In this document: positions 9,856-17,516 of the stretch, one piece after another
How the letters are laid out: each line of letters begins with the position of its first letter
Numbering within the stretch: the stretch's first letter is position 1
Assembly (NCBI GenBank): GCA_023091735.1
Contig: JALKBU010000495.1
Span: 1 to 36,646 of the forward strand
Direction: 5' to 3'
Source: Trichomonas tenax
Taxonomy: Eukaryota > Parabasalia > Trichomonadida > Trichomonadidae
DNA length: 36,646 nucleotides
Position numbers and translations under genes: made by a program
Notes under the pieces: generated by a model
What the model was told of the DNA's origin: nothing
Seen by the model: only the letters and a program-made list of their open reading frames with translations
Databases searched by the model: none

Positions 9856-10602
9856 TTATCCAACGAGGTTATGATCAACTGCTTCCATGTTTTTGTCGCA
9901 GGCAATGTAAAGCTGTATAATTTCAATTGCAGGAACGTTCCTGTGCGTCTGAACCAATGTGAGAAGATCATGTTTTTCTGAATTAGTCATGTCTTGAAGG
10001 AATTCTGAGAATTCTTCGAAATTGTAACTATTGAGTGCCGAGACATCATATACTTTCTCTTTAGGTGCTTGTACTGGCTCAACACCTTTAATTAAAACAT
10101 CCAAAACTTTAGGAATGCTATAATCGTATTTTCGTAAATCAGCAACAACTTTGTCTTGCTGGAATCCCATTTCTACCAATCTTTGAACAGATTGAAGGAA
10201 ATCGTCAGGATCTTCAGATAAAATTGAGATTCCAACTTTTTCGTCTTTATCAGCCTCAGGAACAACAGGTTCGTCATATGTAATCCTATAATGCTTTTCG
10301 AATGGTTCAATTCCAGAATTTAGTGATCTTGGATAAGACTTGATCTGATTTTCGCGAATCAAAGGGCGAGAGTATGATTCTGATTGATGGACAAGGATAA
10401 ATTGATTCCTTTCTATCTTAAAATCTGAAACTTGTTTGTTATCAGGAATGATTTCTGTCCCAAATAGAAAATGAACGTCTTCTTTCGGAATGTGGTACTT
10501 CGCCTGCAGCGTATCCTTGAAGTCACCGAACACGCGATAATTTTCTGTTGATAACATTATTTCTCGACCAGATAAAGTCCTAAATGTGATAAATCTCGAC
10601 AT
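9856..10602 (-). CDS. UBL-UBA protein, RAD23-like, 248 aa
   Basis: Residues 3-75 form a ubiquitin-like fold (MSRFITFRTLSGREI start; FLFGTEIIPDNKQVSDFKI in place of the ubiquitin core). Residues 137-173 are a UBA domain with the MGF turn (RLVEMGFQQDKV, 141-152). The C-terminal 50 residues include EIIQLYIACDKN, which resembles the end of the second UBA of RAD23 (VIQAYFACDKN-type). UBL-UBA proteins shuttle ubiquitylated cargo to the proteasome (family knowledge). At 248 aa it is shorter than typical RAD23 and the XPC-binding segment is not obvious, so DSK2-like or another shuttle is possible. The start at 10602 follows GCCATTAA, an initiator-like site, and a cluster of ACATG elements. Confidence 0.75.
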   Translation of the reverse strand: MSRFITFRTLSGREIMLSTENYRVFGDFKDTLQAKYHIPKEDVHFLFGTEIIPDNKQVSDFKIERNQFILVHQSESYSRPLIRENQIKSYPRSLNSGIEPFEKHYRITYDEPVVPEADKDEKVGISILSEDPDDFLQSVQRLVEMGFQQDKVVADLRKYDYSIPKVLDVLIKGVEPVQAPKEKVYDVSALNSYNFEEFSEFLQDMTNSEKHDLLTLVQTHRNVPAIEIIQLYIACDKNMEAVDHNLVG

Positions 10603-10653
10603 TCAAAAAAATTAATGGCAAAATTAAGAATATTTGACATATAAAGAAAACTT

Positions 10654-10715
10654 TGGCATGTAAATTAAACAAAATTCTAAAATTGCCGTGTAAACATAAA
10701 TTATTGTCATGTAAA
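10654..10715 (-). promoter_or_regulatory. Cluster of three TTTACATGNCA elements upstream of the UBL-UBA gene
   Basis: Plus-strand matches are TGGCATGTAAA (10654-10664), TGCCGTGTAAA (10684-10694) and TGTCATGTAAA (10705-10715), spaced 30 and 21 bases. A weaker TTGACATATAAA is at 10634. On the minus strand, the direction of the gene, all read TTTAC(A)(C)TGNCA-like. They lie 52-113 bases before the ATG. Confidence 0.55.
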
Positions 10716-10947
10716 AATGAGAAAAATTTAATTTTGAAATAAACTTGAAATTTGATATTAAAAATACTAATGAATCCAATTTATCATGAGAAATTCACAA
10801 AAACAAATTTCTTTTTCAAATTGCTTATTTTCGTGAGGTTGTTTGATAATACGATATTACATACAATTTATTGATTAAATTTACAAACTAATGGATTCTA
10901 AAAAGCTTCCTTGGGTGATTTCACATTTCAAACGATAAAAAAATACA

Positions 10948-12411
10948 ATGAATAGCTGGCAGAAGCCCACTAAGGGAAAGCATTTCGTTCTCATCGACAC
11001 CGACTGCACGAAGTCCGTCGATGAGATAGTAAGTATGTTCCCAGTAAAGGCAGACTTTTCTCAGCATTTTTCGCGCACAGATCTCAAAATCAACGTCTTT
11101 TTCGTTTCTTTTTCCGAAATTAAAACAGTCAAAGAACTTAACCTTCTGTGGCCCAATTTCCAGATCTACGTCGCCCCAGACACTGTTCCTAATACGGTCG
11201 GAACATATTTGATTATTTCGAACCTTCCAGCCGCCCTGCGCGACGACAAGATCGCAGAGGAGCTCGTCTCGCTTTTCACCGACGAATTCACTGTATTGGA
11301 GTCATACCCTTCCTTAATTACTGTTTCGATCCCTAACGTGAAGGAAGCGATCAAATGCTATCGTTTCCTCAGCGTTCTCAAAATTAGAAACGAACTCACG
11401 TGCGTCTCCACAAGAAATGAAGATATTCCTTTAGTTCGAGTCACAAATCTACCAAAGAACGTTAACGAGAAGCTCCTCGTGGAGTTATTCTCGCGCGCAG
11501 GCACTATCACACACGTAGACATCTTCAAACAAGGTGGTTTACGTCGTTATTACGTCGCTGATATTTCATTCGAAAGAGTTGAAAACGCAAGATACGCAAT
11601 CAAAATTCTCAATTACACTGTTGTCAATGAAAAAGAAATTCGTATCTCACAATACATCTCACGCGAAACTGTTAAAGAAGTCGAATTAAACACATTAGTT
11701 ATTACAGGACTTCCTCAGTACTTTAGCTCTCCGATGCTCAAAGTATTGCTCGATTCTTATGTGCCAGCGTATCAATCTTACATGGATGAGATTGGTCCTC
11801 AACATGTTAGATTCGGAATCGCAAGATATACAACAGATGACCAGGCCGATCACTGCATTGCCGTACTCAACAACGCAGCAATTGATGGTTGCTCAATCAA
11901 AATCACTCGTTCTAAGAGAATTGCTGTTTGCAATTTCGCAATTGGCACAAAGGACGAGGAAGTTCAGAACATTGCACCAACATCTTTCGATATACTTAAC
12001 TTGTCATCGCGCGATCAAGCAAAACGCCCAATTATGTTTTTACAATTCATCAACGAGAAAGAAATGCAGGATGGCATCAAAAAGTTCAATTCTATCATCT
12101 CAGAGGGTGTCCGTCTTTATGCATTCGAGCTTAAGCGAAAGAGGAATATTAACTCAATGAGATCTGCCTTTGTTGATGCCCAAAATCAGAAATGCACTGT
12201 TGCGATCCATAACATTAAGCAATCTGCTACAAATGAGGAAGAATTTGTTAAAGCTTGCCTTAAACATGGTAATCTAGAAGGCTATCAATTTACACCACCA
12301 ATTTTCCGTGTTGTTTTCTCGCAACAAGAAGACGCTCAAAAGTTTGTTAAGGAAAATAGACGTGGTTGGACCATTAGTGGAGACAAGTTATCGGTCGCTC
12401 TTGCAGTATAA
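10948..12411 (+). CDS. Multi-RRM RNA-binding protein, 487 aa
   Basis: Several RRM folds are arranged in series, roughly at residues 10-75 (degenerate), 86-150 (YLIISNLPAAL), 161-235 (LVRVTNLPKNVNEKLLVELF, RNP2, with YYVADISFERVENARYAIKIL as RNP1 region), 247-325 (LVITGLPQYF) and 417-487 (CTVAIHNIKQSATNEEEFV). This resembles poly(A)-binding-protein-like RRM arrays, but there is no C-terminal MLLE domain and RNP1 aromatics are weakly kept, so PABP identity is not claimed. A cytoplasmic mRNA-binding role is likely. TCACATTT at 10921 is the probable initiator, giving a 25-base leader. A short ATG frame just upstream (about 10891-10938) would straddle that initiator. Confidence 0.82.
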   Translation: MNSWQKPTKGKHFVLIDTDCTKSVDEIVSMFPVKADFSQHFSRTDLKINVFFVSFSEIKTVKELNLLWPNFQIYVAPDTVPNTVGTYLIISNLPAALRDDKIAEELVSLFTDEFTVLESYPSLITVSIPNVKEAIKCYRFLSVLKIRNELTCVSTRNEDIPLVRVTNLPKNVNEKLLVELFSRAGTITHVDIFKQGGLRRYYVADISFERVENARYAIKILNYTVVNEKEIRISQYISRETVKEVELNTLVITGLPQYFSSPMLKVLLDSYVPAYQSYMDEIGPQHVRFGIARYTTDDQADHCIAVLNNAAIDGCSIKITRSKRIAVCNFAIGTKDEEVQNIAPTSFDILNLSSRDQAKRPIMFLQFINEKEMQDGIKKFNSIISEGVRLYAFELKRKRNINSMRSAFVDAQNQKCTVAIHNIKQSATNEEEFVKACLKHGNLEGYQFTPPIFRVVFSQQEDAQKFVKENRRGWTISGDKLSVALAV

Positions 12412-12569
12412 ATTTCTATTTTATATATATAAAATTTCAAAGTTATAATAGTAATATTTTATTCACGCTTTTTGAGATAAAAGAGAAATCGCAACGTTAT
12501 ATATCTATAGTTTGCCACAAAAATAAGAAAAATACCACACTTTGAAATCTGAGATATTGATATTGAAAA

Positions 12570-12613
12570 TTTACGTGGCATAATGGCAAATATTTTGAGA
12601 TATTTACGTGACA
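12570..12613 (+). promoter_or_regulatory. Two TTTACGTGNCA elements
   Basis: TTTACGTGGCA (12570-12580) and TTTACGTGACA (12603-12613) lie in the 342-base spacer between the RRM gene and the 264-aa gene, in the same direction as the downstream gene and 140-184 bases before its ATG. Each is preceded by a GAGATATT stretch. Nothing else in this spacer is recognised apart from the initiator. Confidence 0.5.
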
Positions 12614-12740
12614 TATTTTAAAATCATATTCTGATTGATTTTGACTATAAATTTATTAGCAAAAAGTGAGCATAATATAGTTTTAAACCTCTATATACAA
12701 AATGGAAATTCAAAGATTTATAAAATTTCCATCAATTTTG

Positions 12741-12748
12741 TCATTTTT
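12741..12748 (+). promoter_or_regulatory. Probable initiator (TCATTTTT)
   Basis: TCATTTTT would start transcription at 12743, leaving an 11-base leader before the ATG at 12754. It matches the trichomonad initiator pattern. Confidence 0.5.
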
Positions 12749-12753
12749 CTATA

Positions 12754-13548
12754 ATGGAATTAGTTTTTGGAATTCCTAATGCGCAAAATAATACAGCAGA
12801 CAAACAGGACAACTTGAATCAATTCGAATCATACTTCGAAGGCAAAGCTGGTCAACAGAAATTAATTGATTTCTCGAATTTTTGTAAATTCTTAAAGGAC
12901 ACTTTAGGGATGGAAGGTTGTATATTGGAAGATAAGACAATAATGTGGAATAGTAAAATTTTTGCTCATCCTTTTTCAATTCCAAACCCACAAGAATATG
13001 TTTCTCCAGATATAACACAATCGTTCAAAATTACTGATGGAAGTATGAATTATCTTAAATGTCAAATTGGCTCTTTAATTTTGCCGCTTATCGAAAACAA
13101 AAAATATATCAAATTTGATTACGATAAACATACATCTTTTAAAGAAGGTGAGCATACGTATGCATTCGTTGCAACACCTATTACATTTGATGGTAATGAT
13201 GGTTCTGAACCATTGATGACAGCATTTTATCCTAAAATAAACAAGAGAACGATAAACGGTAATAATGATAAAAGTAAAAATATAGATGAGCAGATTGTAA
13301 AGAAATTCCTCGTTCAAAGGCAAATTTTCAAAAAATATAAACTTGAGTGTGCAGAAGCTTCAATAAAAAATTCCTCTATCAAAGGGAATGTTATTCGCTA
13401 TATGGGTGCATATTTCTTTGTCACAAAATCAGGTGTTCAATTGTTAACAAACTCCTTTGATGTATTATTAGAATATAAATGGGAAGTATTTCGTTACGTC
13501 AAAGACGTAAACATAATGGCTCGACCAAGATCACAAAAATCTACTTAA
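12754..13548 (+). CDS. Unrecognised protein, 264 aa
   Basis: A soluble-looking protein without signal peptide, membrane segment or familiar motif. The N-terminal third is acidic and Asn/Gln-rich. Residues 130-150 contain FKEGEHTYAFVATPITFDG, which reads as beta-strands. The C-terminal third is basic (VKKFLVQRQIFKKYKLE) and ends in RPRSQKST. The start is supported by an initiator 11 bases upstream. It converges on the next gene with a 33-base gap. I do not recognise a family. Confidence 0.75.
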   Translation: MELVFGIPNAQNNTADKQDNLNQFESYFEGKAGQQKLIDFSNFCKFLKDTLGMEGCILEDKTIMWNSKIFAHPFSIPNPQEYVSPDITQSFKITDGSMNYLKCQIGSLILPLIENKKYIKFDYDKHTSFKEGEHTYAFVATPITFDGNDGSEPLMTAFYPKINKRTINGNNDKSKNIDEQIVKKFLVQRQIFKKYKLECAEASIKNSSIKGNVIRYMGAYFFVTKSGVQLLTNSFDVLLEYKWEVFRYVKDVNIMARPRSQKST

Positions 13549-13581
13549 AATTATGTATGTTTACAAACAAAAGATTTAATT

Positions 13582-14172
13582 TTAATTTTTCCTAGATGCT
13601 AATACTTTCTGTTTAACTTCATCAAACTTCTTCTGCGCTGCTTTGTTCTGCTCAATAAGGTCGTCAACTTGAGCTTTCGTGTTATTATACATTTGTGTTT
13701 GTTTTTTGAGTAATTCAGTAGATTGCTCAACTCGCGCACTAAATCTTTCTAAGTTCTTTGATGCAGATTCAATGAGTTGCTTTGTTTTATCAATTTGTGC
13801 TTGTTTAGATTCTAAAGTAACATATAAAGCGTGTATTCTAACAAATCTATTGCTTTCTTGGATGAGGTCCATTGACAACAGCTTTTCTGAAATCATTTGA
13901 ATGGATTTTGAGTCCATTTCATCAATTGGTATCAAATCACAGAAATATTGTGCAATTCCATCTCCTCTGTTGAAGATCTCGAAAAAAAAGTTAACTATGG
14001 TCACAGGATCCGGGTATTTAATTTTATCTGAAGATAAAACAGCTTCTATTGTTCTTTCGGGGAGTTTAAGAAATTCGTTTTGCTTGCAAATTGTCGGGAA
14101 ATTGATTGCCATTGCATTAATAACATCTTCCGATTTTAGGTCTTGAGAATTCGACAAATTTAGGCTTTCCAT
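13582..14172 (-). CDS. Helical N-terminal domain plus C-terminal coiled coil, 196 aa
   Basis: I place the start at 14172 (MESLNLSNSQD) rather than the first ATG of the frame at 14262. The extra 30 codons are AT-rich and contain two copies of the promoter-like TTTACTTGNCA sequence, which makes them leader or promoter rather than protein. Residues about 20-95 (LPERTIEAVLSSDKI then DPVTIVNFFFEIF) resemble the BACK-like helical segment common in BTB-type proteins of trichomonads and amoebae, though no BTB is present. Residues 115-196 are a coiled coil. Function unknown. Confidence 0.7.
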   Translation of the reverse strand: MESLNLSNSQDLKSEDVINAMAINFPTICKQNEFLKLPERTIEAVLSSDKIKYPDPVTIVNFFFEIFNRGDGIAQYFCDLIPIDEMDSKSIQMISEKLLSMDLIQESNRFVRIHALYVTLESKQAQIDKTKQLIESASKNLERFSARVEQSTELLKKQTQMYNNTKAQVDDLIEQNKAAQKKFDEVKQKVLASRKN

Positions 14173-14192
14173 TATAAAAAGTGTCGAACATT

Positions 14193-14237
14193 TGTCAAGT
14201 AAAAGATTTATATGATATGTAGAGTATTTACTTGTCA
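14193..14237 (-). promoter_or_regulatory. Two diverged TTTACTTGNCA elements
   Basis: TGTCAAGTAAA (14193-14203) reads TTTACTTGACA on the gene strand, 21 bases before the chosen ATG. TTTACTTGTCA (14227-14237) lies further out on the plus strand. Both differ from the recurrent motif by A to T in the centre. Confidence 0.35.
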
Positions 14238-14583
14238 AAAATATATACATCATCATTCCCATTTACCAACAATCAAAATGAAATAATTTTTCCAATATTA
14301 ACATTAACTATTTGACCTAAAAACTATATTTAAAAAGTTAAATGCTATAAATGCTGAAAAAAAATGATAATATTTTGATATGTATAGAAAAAAAGTCAAT
14401 CTCTAGCTATACCGAGCTACGGTCAAACTTTAAATATTATGTTGATGTTGTTAACAGATTGTTGAATCATATCATCAAACATCGATATTTTGAATTTCCA
14501 AATTCATAAAATTAATCGAAGCATTCTTGAAAGATCAATCCAAAAAGTTGTACTCATCAGCACCATAAATTCTATTTAAATTG

Positions 14584-14969
14584 ATTTTAATAATCTAAGT
14601 GTCACATACCGGAAGTTGTCATGAAAAAGTGATACAAAAAGCGACATTATCTGATATGTAAAGTTGTCAGAATCTCTGGTTTCAGAAGCATTCTGTAGAG
14701 TAAATCGCTGATTATTTCGAAAATCGAGTCTGAAAGGAAGAACAGTGGACTGGATTGCTAGCATTTTGGCTACCAGTGCCAATGAAGCACTTAATTTTTC
14801 TTTTCAAAGTAAATTTAAACAAATATAGGATATCATTCTTCCAATAATCATTTATAATTGCATGCCACGTAAATATTTATTTGTCAAAATATTCATGTTT
14901 ACATGTCAGATGATGCCACTTTTCATGACGACTTTCGGTACGCAACAATTTTAATAATCTAAGTGTTAC
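14584..14969. repeat. Foldback structure: outward promoter-like arms bracketed by direct repeats
   Basis: A 22-base sequence with one mismatch is directly repeated at 14584-14605 and 14948-14969. Just inside lie inverted arms: minus-strand 14662-14607 and plus-strand 14898-14940. Each arm reads outward as a TTTACATRTCA element (14652-14662; 14898-14908), then a CACTTTT initiator-like stretch, then ATGAC(A/G)ACTT(C/T)CGGTA. The outer 24-25 bases (14607-14631 and 14917-14940) match at 22 of 24 positions with one indel. A further motif copy, TGCCACGTAAA, is at 14863-14873. The short frames from the ATGs (14622 minus, 14925 plus) stop within 10 codons. The interior carries a 68-codon minus frame (14576-14782) that I do not credit. 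Confidence 0.65.
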
Positions 14970-14981
14970 TCAGTAGTATAC

Positions 14982-15040
14982 AGATTGTGATTTTTCGGGG
15001 TAATCCAAAAATTTGGCTAACCCCAAAAAATCAGCAATCT
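14982..15040. repeat. Imperfect hairpin at the left flank of the capsid locus
   Basis: Arms of about 25 bases beginning AGATTG and ending CAATCT pair across an 8-base AAAAATTT loop, with GATTTTTCGGGG matched by CCCCAAAAAATC. It stands 240 bases before the first virus-like ORF and is GC-enriched at its centre compared with its surroundings. It could be a palindromic terminus, part of a terminal inverted repeat, or a transcription end structure. Confidence 0.6.
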
Positions 15041-15277
15041 CAGAATATCCATAATTATAATTTCCTTAAACTTCATATTATAACAATTTTCCTATAATTT
15101 ATATCAAAATCCCAATAATTTCTATAATTTGTTATTAAAATGTATTGTTTAATTAATAATCTAAATTCTTATTGTTATGATTTATTAATGGTTTATCTAA
15201 ATTTGTAAAAATAAAAAAAAAAATAATTTTTATATATTATGAAAAAATTAATATATTTTTTCTTCTAATAAATAATT

Positions 15278-15535
15278 ATGACAACAACTCAAAATCTTCT
15301 TAATTTCACACAGGAACAATTTAATGAAATTTTCATTGGTGGAAATCCTAAAGTAGATGATGAAGAAAATGTTAAATATAAATTATATATTATTTATAAA
15401 AATCTTTTGAAAATTACCGGATGTACTCATGAAAATATTTCTGGTCTAAAACGTGCTAAGAAAAATAAAGTTATAACTATCTTAAATAATATCATATTAA
15501 AACTTAACGAATGTGATTTAGTGTTGCATGCTTGA
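15278..15535 (+). CDS. Small virus-like ORF of unknown function, 85 aa
   Basis: A complete small frame with AT-rich codon use, no membrane segment and a basic patch (KRAKKNK). It lies upstream of the capsid region and starts after a T-rich stretch (TTTTTTCTTCTAATAAAT) rather than after a host initiator. The predicted protein is mostly helical. It is not recognised; membership of the Polinton-like block is inferred from position and composition. Confidence 0.5.
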   Translation: MTTTQNLLNFTQEQFNEIFIGGNPKVDDEENVKYKLYIIYKNLLKITGCTHENISGLKRAKKNKVITILNNIILKLNECDLVLHA

Positions 15536-15623
15536 TTTATTCCTGAAATATACAACTATAATAAATAACAGTAGTATTAATCTCATTTAATAAAAATAAA
15601 AAATTTATTTTTGGACCAATATT

Positions 15624-15893
15624 TTAATGTTTTAATTTAGAAACAACCCATGAACCAACATCAGATATAACATCATTTGTATTAATCACAGGTTTTCTAT
15701 CACCATTATTATTTACACCAAATTCAAATCCAACTTTTGGTAAATTTTTTTTAACTTTATTACCGAATTAAGCACCAAATGAACTAGCTACAGGTTTAAC
15801 AACATTATTTGTTAACCAATTAAACCCAGATTTAATTCCACGACCATTTTTCTTAGCAACATCTTTTAGTTTTTTCCAAAATCCCCAAGCCAT
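15624..15893 (-). pseudogene. Capsid-accessory-like small basic protein, one in-frame stop
   Basis: Ninety codons run from ATG at 15893 to TAA ending at 15624, interrupted by a single TAA at codon 42 (15770-15768). The N-terminus MAWGFWKKLKDVAKKNGRG is a Trp/Lys-rich amphipathic helix followed by more basic and Gly-rich sequence. Such short proteins are typical of minor virion components of adenovirus- and Polinton-type viruses, including membrane-active pVI-like and DNA-condensing pX-like proteins (family knowledge). The assignment is inference by composition and by position next to a capsid gene. It is antisense to the capsid gene and the two starts are 64 bases apart, sharing an AT-rich divergent promoter region. 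Confidence 0.55.
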
Positions 15894-15957
15894 TTTAATT
15901 TTAAATAAAATTCGAAATTAATACCATTATTTATGTTTTTTTTTTATTTTATTTAAA

Positions 15958-17274
15958 ATGAATTTGGCATTTAATACAAGGCTAAATAATAACAACAATT
16001 TACAGGGTAATGTTGCACAATATTTTGAAAATCTAAAATCCCTGTTACAAATTAATGATGGTACTAGAAGTTTTCAATTACGTACAGTTGATTGCCATGA
16101 CCAATCGGCACCATTTACGGAAGGACAAGAAACAAGAATTGCTATAACATATTCTGATTTTGATATCACACAATTGTCAGATGGATTTCTTACATTTAAT
16201 GTTAAGTTAAATCTTCACTTAGATGAACTTTCTACAGATTTTACCGATGAAGAACATTTGTGTAAACTTTACGTTGGATTTAAATCAAGTAATCAAATAT
16301 TTGATCAATTAGAAATAATGTGTAATAATAGATCTACTTGATATCATCAAAATGAATGCGTACGTGAAGGATTTGCTTATAGTACTATTAAACCACATAA
16401 TGAGAAAAAGACTAATAAATATACACATTCTTTATACGAAAACTTTGAAAATCTTTCTGAATCGATTGCTGGTACATATGTTAATTTAATGGATTTCAAA
16501 GAAAATAATGGATATAAGGAAGTAAACTTTGAACTTAATGTTCCTATTGAAGATCTTTTGTGTTTACAAGCTTTCGATATGTTTGTTAATAAAATTATTT
16601 GTGAACTTGAATTAAAGTTTTATCCAAGATCTAAGGGATTAGTATGGTGTTCAATAAACCCAGAAAAAGTTAAGGATTATAAATTGATAAGAGAAAATGA
16701 ACAAATTGATGGTATATTTACTAAAAATCCTTCAGAATGTTTTTCACATCAGTTTGTTCAGATAAATAATACAGCAAAGGGTATCGTAAAATTTTCTAAA
16801 ACAACAACTGGTTCTTCTAACGATATAATTCACTATACAACAACACCAGGAAATCTTAAGTTAATGGTTAATAGTATGTCCATTACAATGCTTAAGTCCA
16901 ATATGTTTGGATTTAATATTATTGATAATGTTTTATCATTAATTCGTAACCAATTATCAAATTCACCATTAATTATTTCATCACAAGAATTAGAATATAA
17001 CGCATTTCCATTAGCTGCCACAGAAGCTGGTGTACAATCTACAGTAAATATGCCACTGAATAATGTAACATGTATTTCTGTAATGTTCCCAAAGCATAAT
17101 AACGATTATACTGTATTTGAAAATCCTATTTATGATAATATCCAATTAATAGTTAATGGTAAAAATATACCAGATCAAGTTATTTCATCACTTGGCGCAA
17201 GATTTTTACAGTACCAGTTAGTCGCATCAGATCTTTCAAGTGGTTTGAGATGTATTTCCAGCAAGAAGAAATGA
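15958..17274 (+). pseudogene. Polinton-type double jelly-roll major capsid protein, disrupted and 3'-truncated
   Basis: The frame is continuous from ATG 15958 to a stop at 17272-17274 except for one TGA at 16339-16341, about codon 128. Blocks typical of Polinton-like capsids are visible. Early come YSDFDITQLSDGFLTFNV and LCKLYVGFKSSNQIFDQLEI. Immediately after the stop come QNECVREGFAYSTIKP and THSLYENFENLSES. Late come FPKHNNDYTVFENP, IQLIVNGKNIP and GARFLQYQLVASDLSSG. The alternating beta-strand pattern and the two halves fit a double jelly roll. The last few residues (after SSGLRC) run into unrelated host sequence, so the natural C-terminus is probably lost. There is no host initiator upstream; a T-rich run directly precedes the ATG. 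Confidence 0.72.
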
Positions 17275-17450
17275 ATTGGCTCATTAAAACATCCATTATT
17301 TACACAGTTGGTTGTGTATTTTATGCACTCCAGAAGAAAGTTCCTTATTTCCACACGATTTTCCACATATTCGTCGATGTTGGCGTTGTTACTCACTTTA
17401 AGGCCATTGAGATCATGAATAATCGTTGCGTTTTATTAGCAATGAAGTAA
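17250..17450 (+). pseudogene. 3' fragment of a PAQR/HlyIII-family membrane protein gene
   Basis: The frame gives SIIYTVGCVFYALQKKVPYF then HTIFHIFVDVGVVTHFKAIE, the last two membrane segments of the PAQR/HlyIII family, including the HxxxH pair (HTIFH) that with other residues binds zinc in this family. Codon use is host-like. It ends 66 bases from the convergent 1796-aa gene, the same spacing as other convergent pairs here, so this is probably the original 3' end of a host gene. The five N-terminal membrane segments are absent; the sequence upstream is the capsid gene in another frame. I did not find the missing part elsewhere in the window. Confidence 0.65.
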
Positions 17451-17516
17451 AAAGGCAAGTACGGACGATTGTCATAAAAATAATAATTTTTAATATTATA
17501 ATATACAAATATAAAA

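Larger units (their letters stand above)
15278..17249 (+). mobile_element. Decayed Polinton/Maverick-like fragment
   Basis: The block is more AT-rich than neighbouring host genes and holds a small ORF, a capsid-accessory-like gene on the minus strand and a major-capsid-like gene on the plus strand. The last two each carry one in-frame stop. No DNA polymerase B, integrase, packaging ATPase or protease is present, so it is a remnant or a small derivative. Its right edge meets the 3' part of a PAQR/HlyIII gene near 17250 in a different frame. The left edge is uncertain; the hairpin at 14982-15040 is a candidate. I did not find a matching inverted repeat at 17.2 kb. Confidence 0.6.

Noticed and set aside
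14576..14782. 68-codon minus-strand frame beginning MALVAKMLAIQS
   Set aside because: It overlaps the left arm and direct repeat of the foldback structure, and its protein has no recognisable feature.
16341..16341. Possibility that TGA is read as an amino acid (alternative code)
   Set aside because: A host gene (VPS8) ends with TGA in a sensible place and host frames do not contain internal TGA, so the capsid stop is best read as a true lesion.
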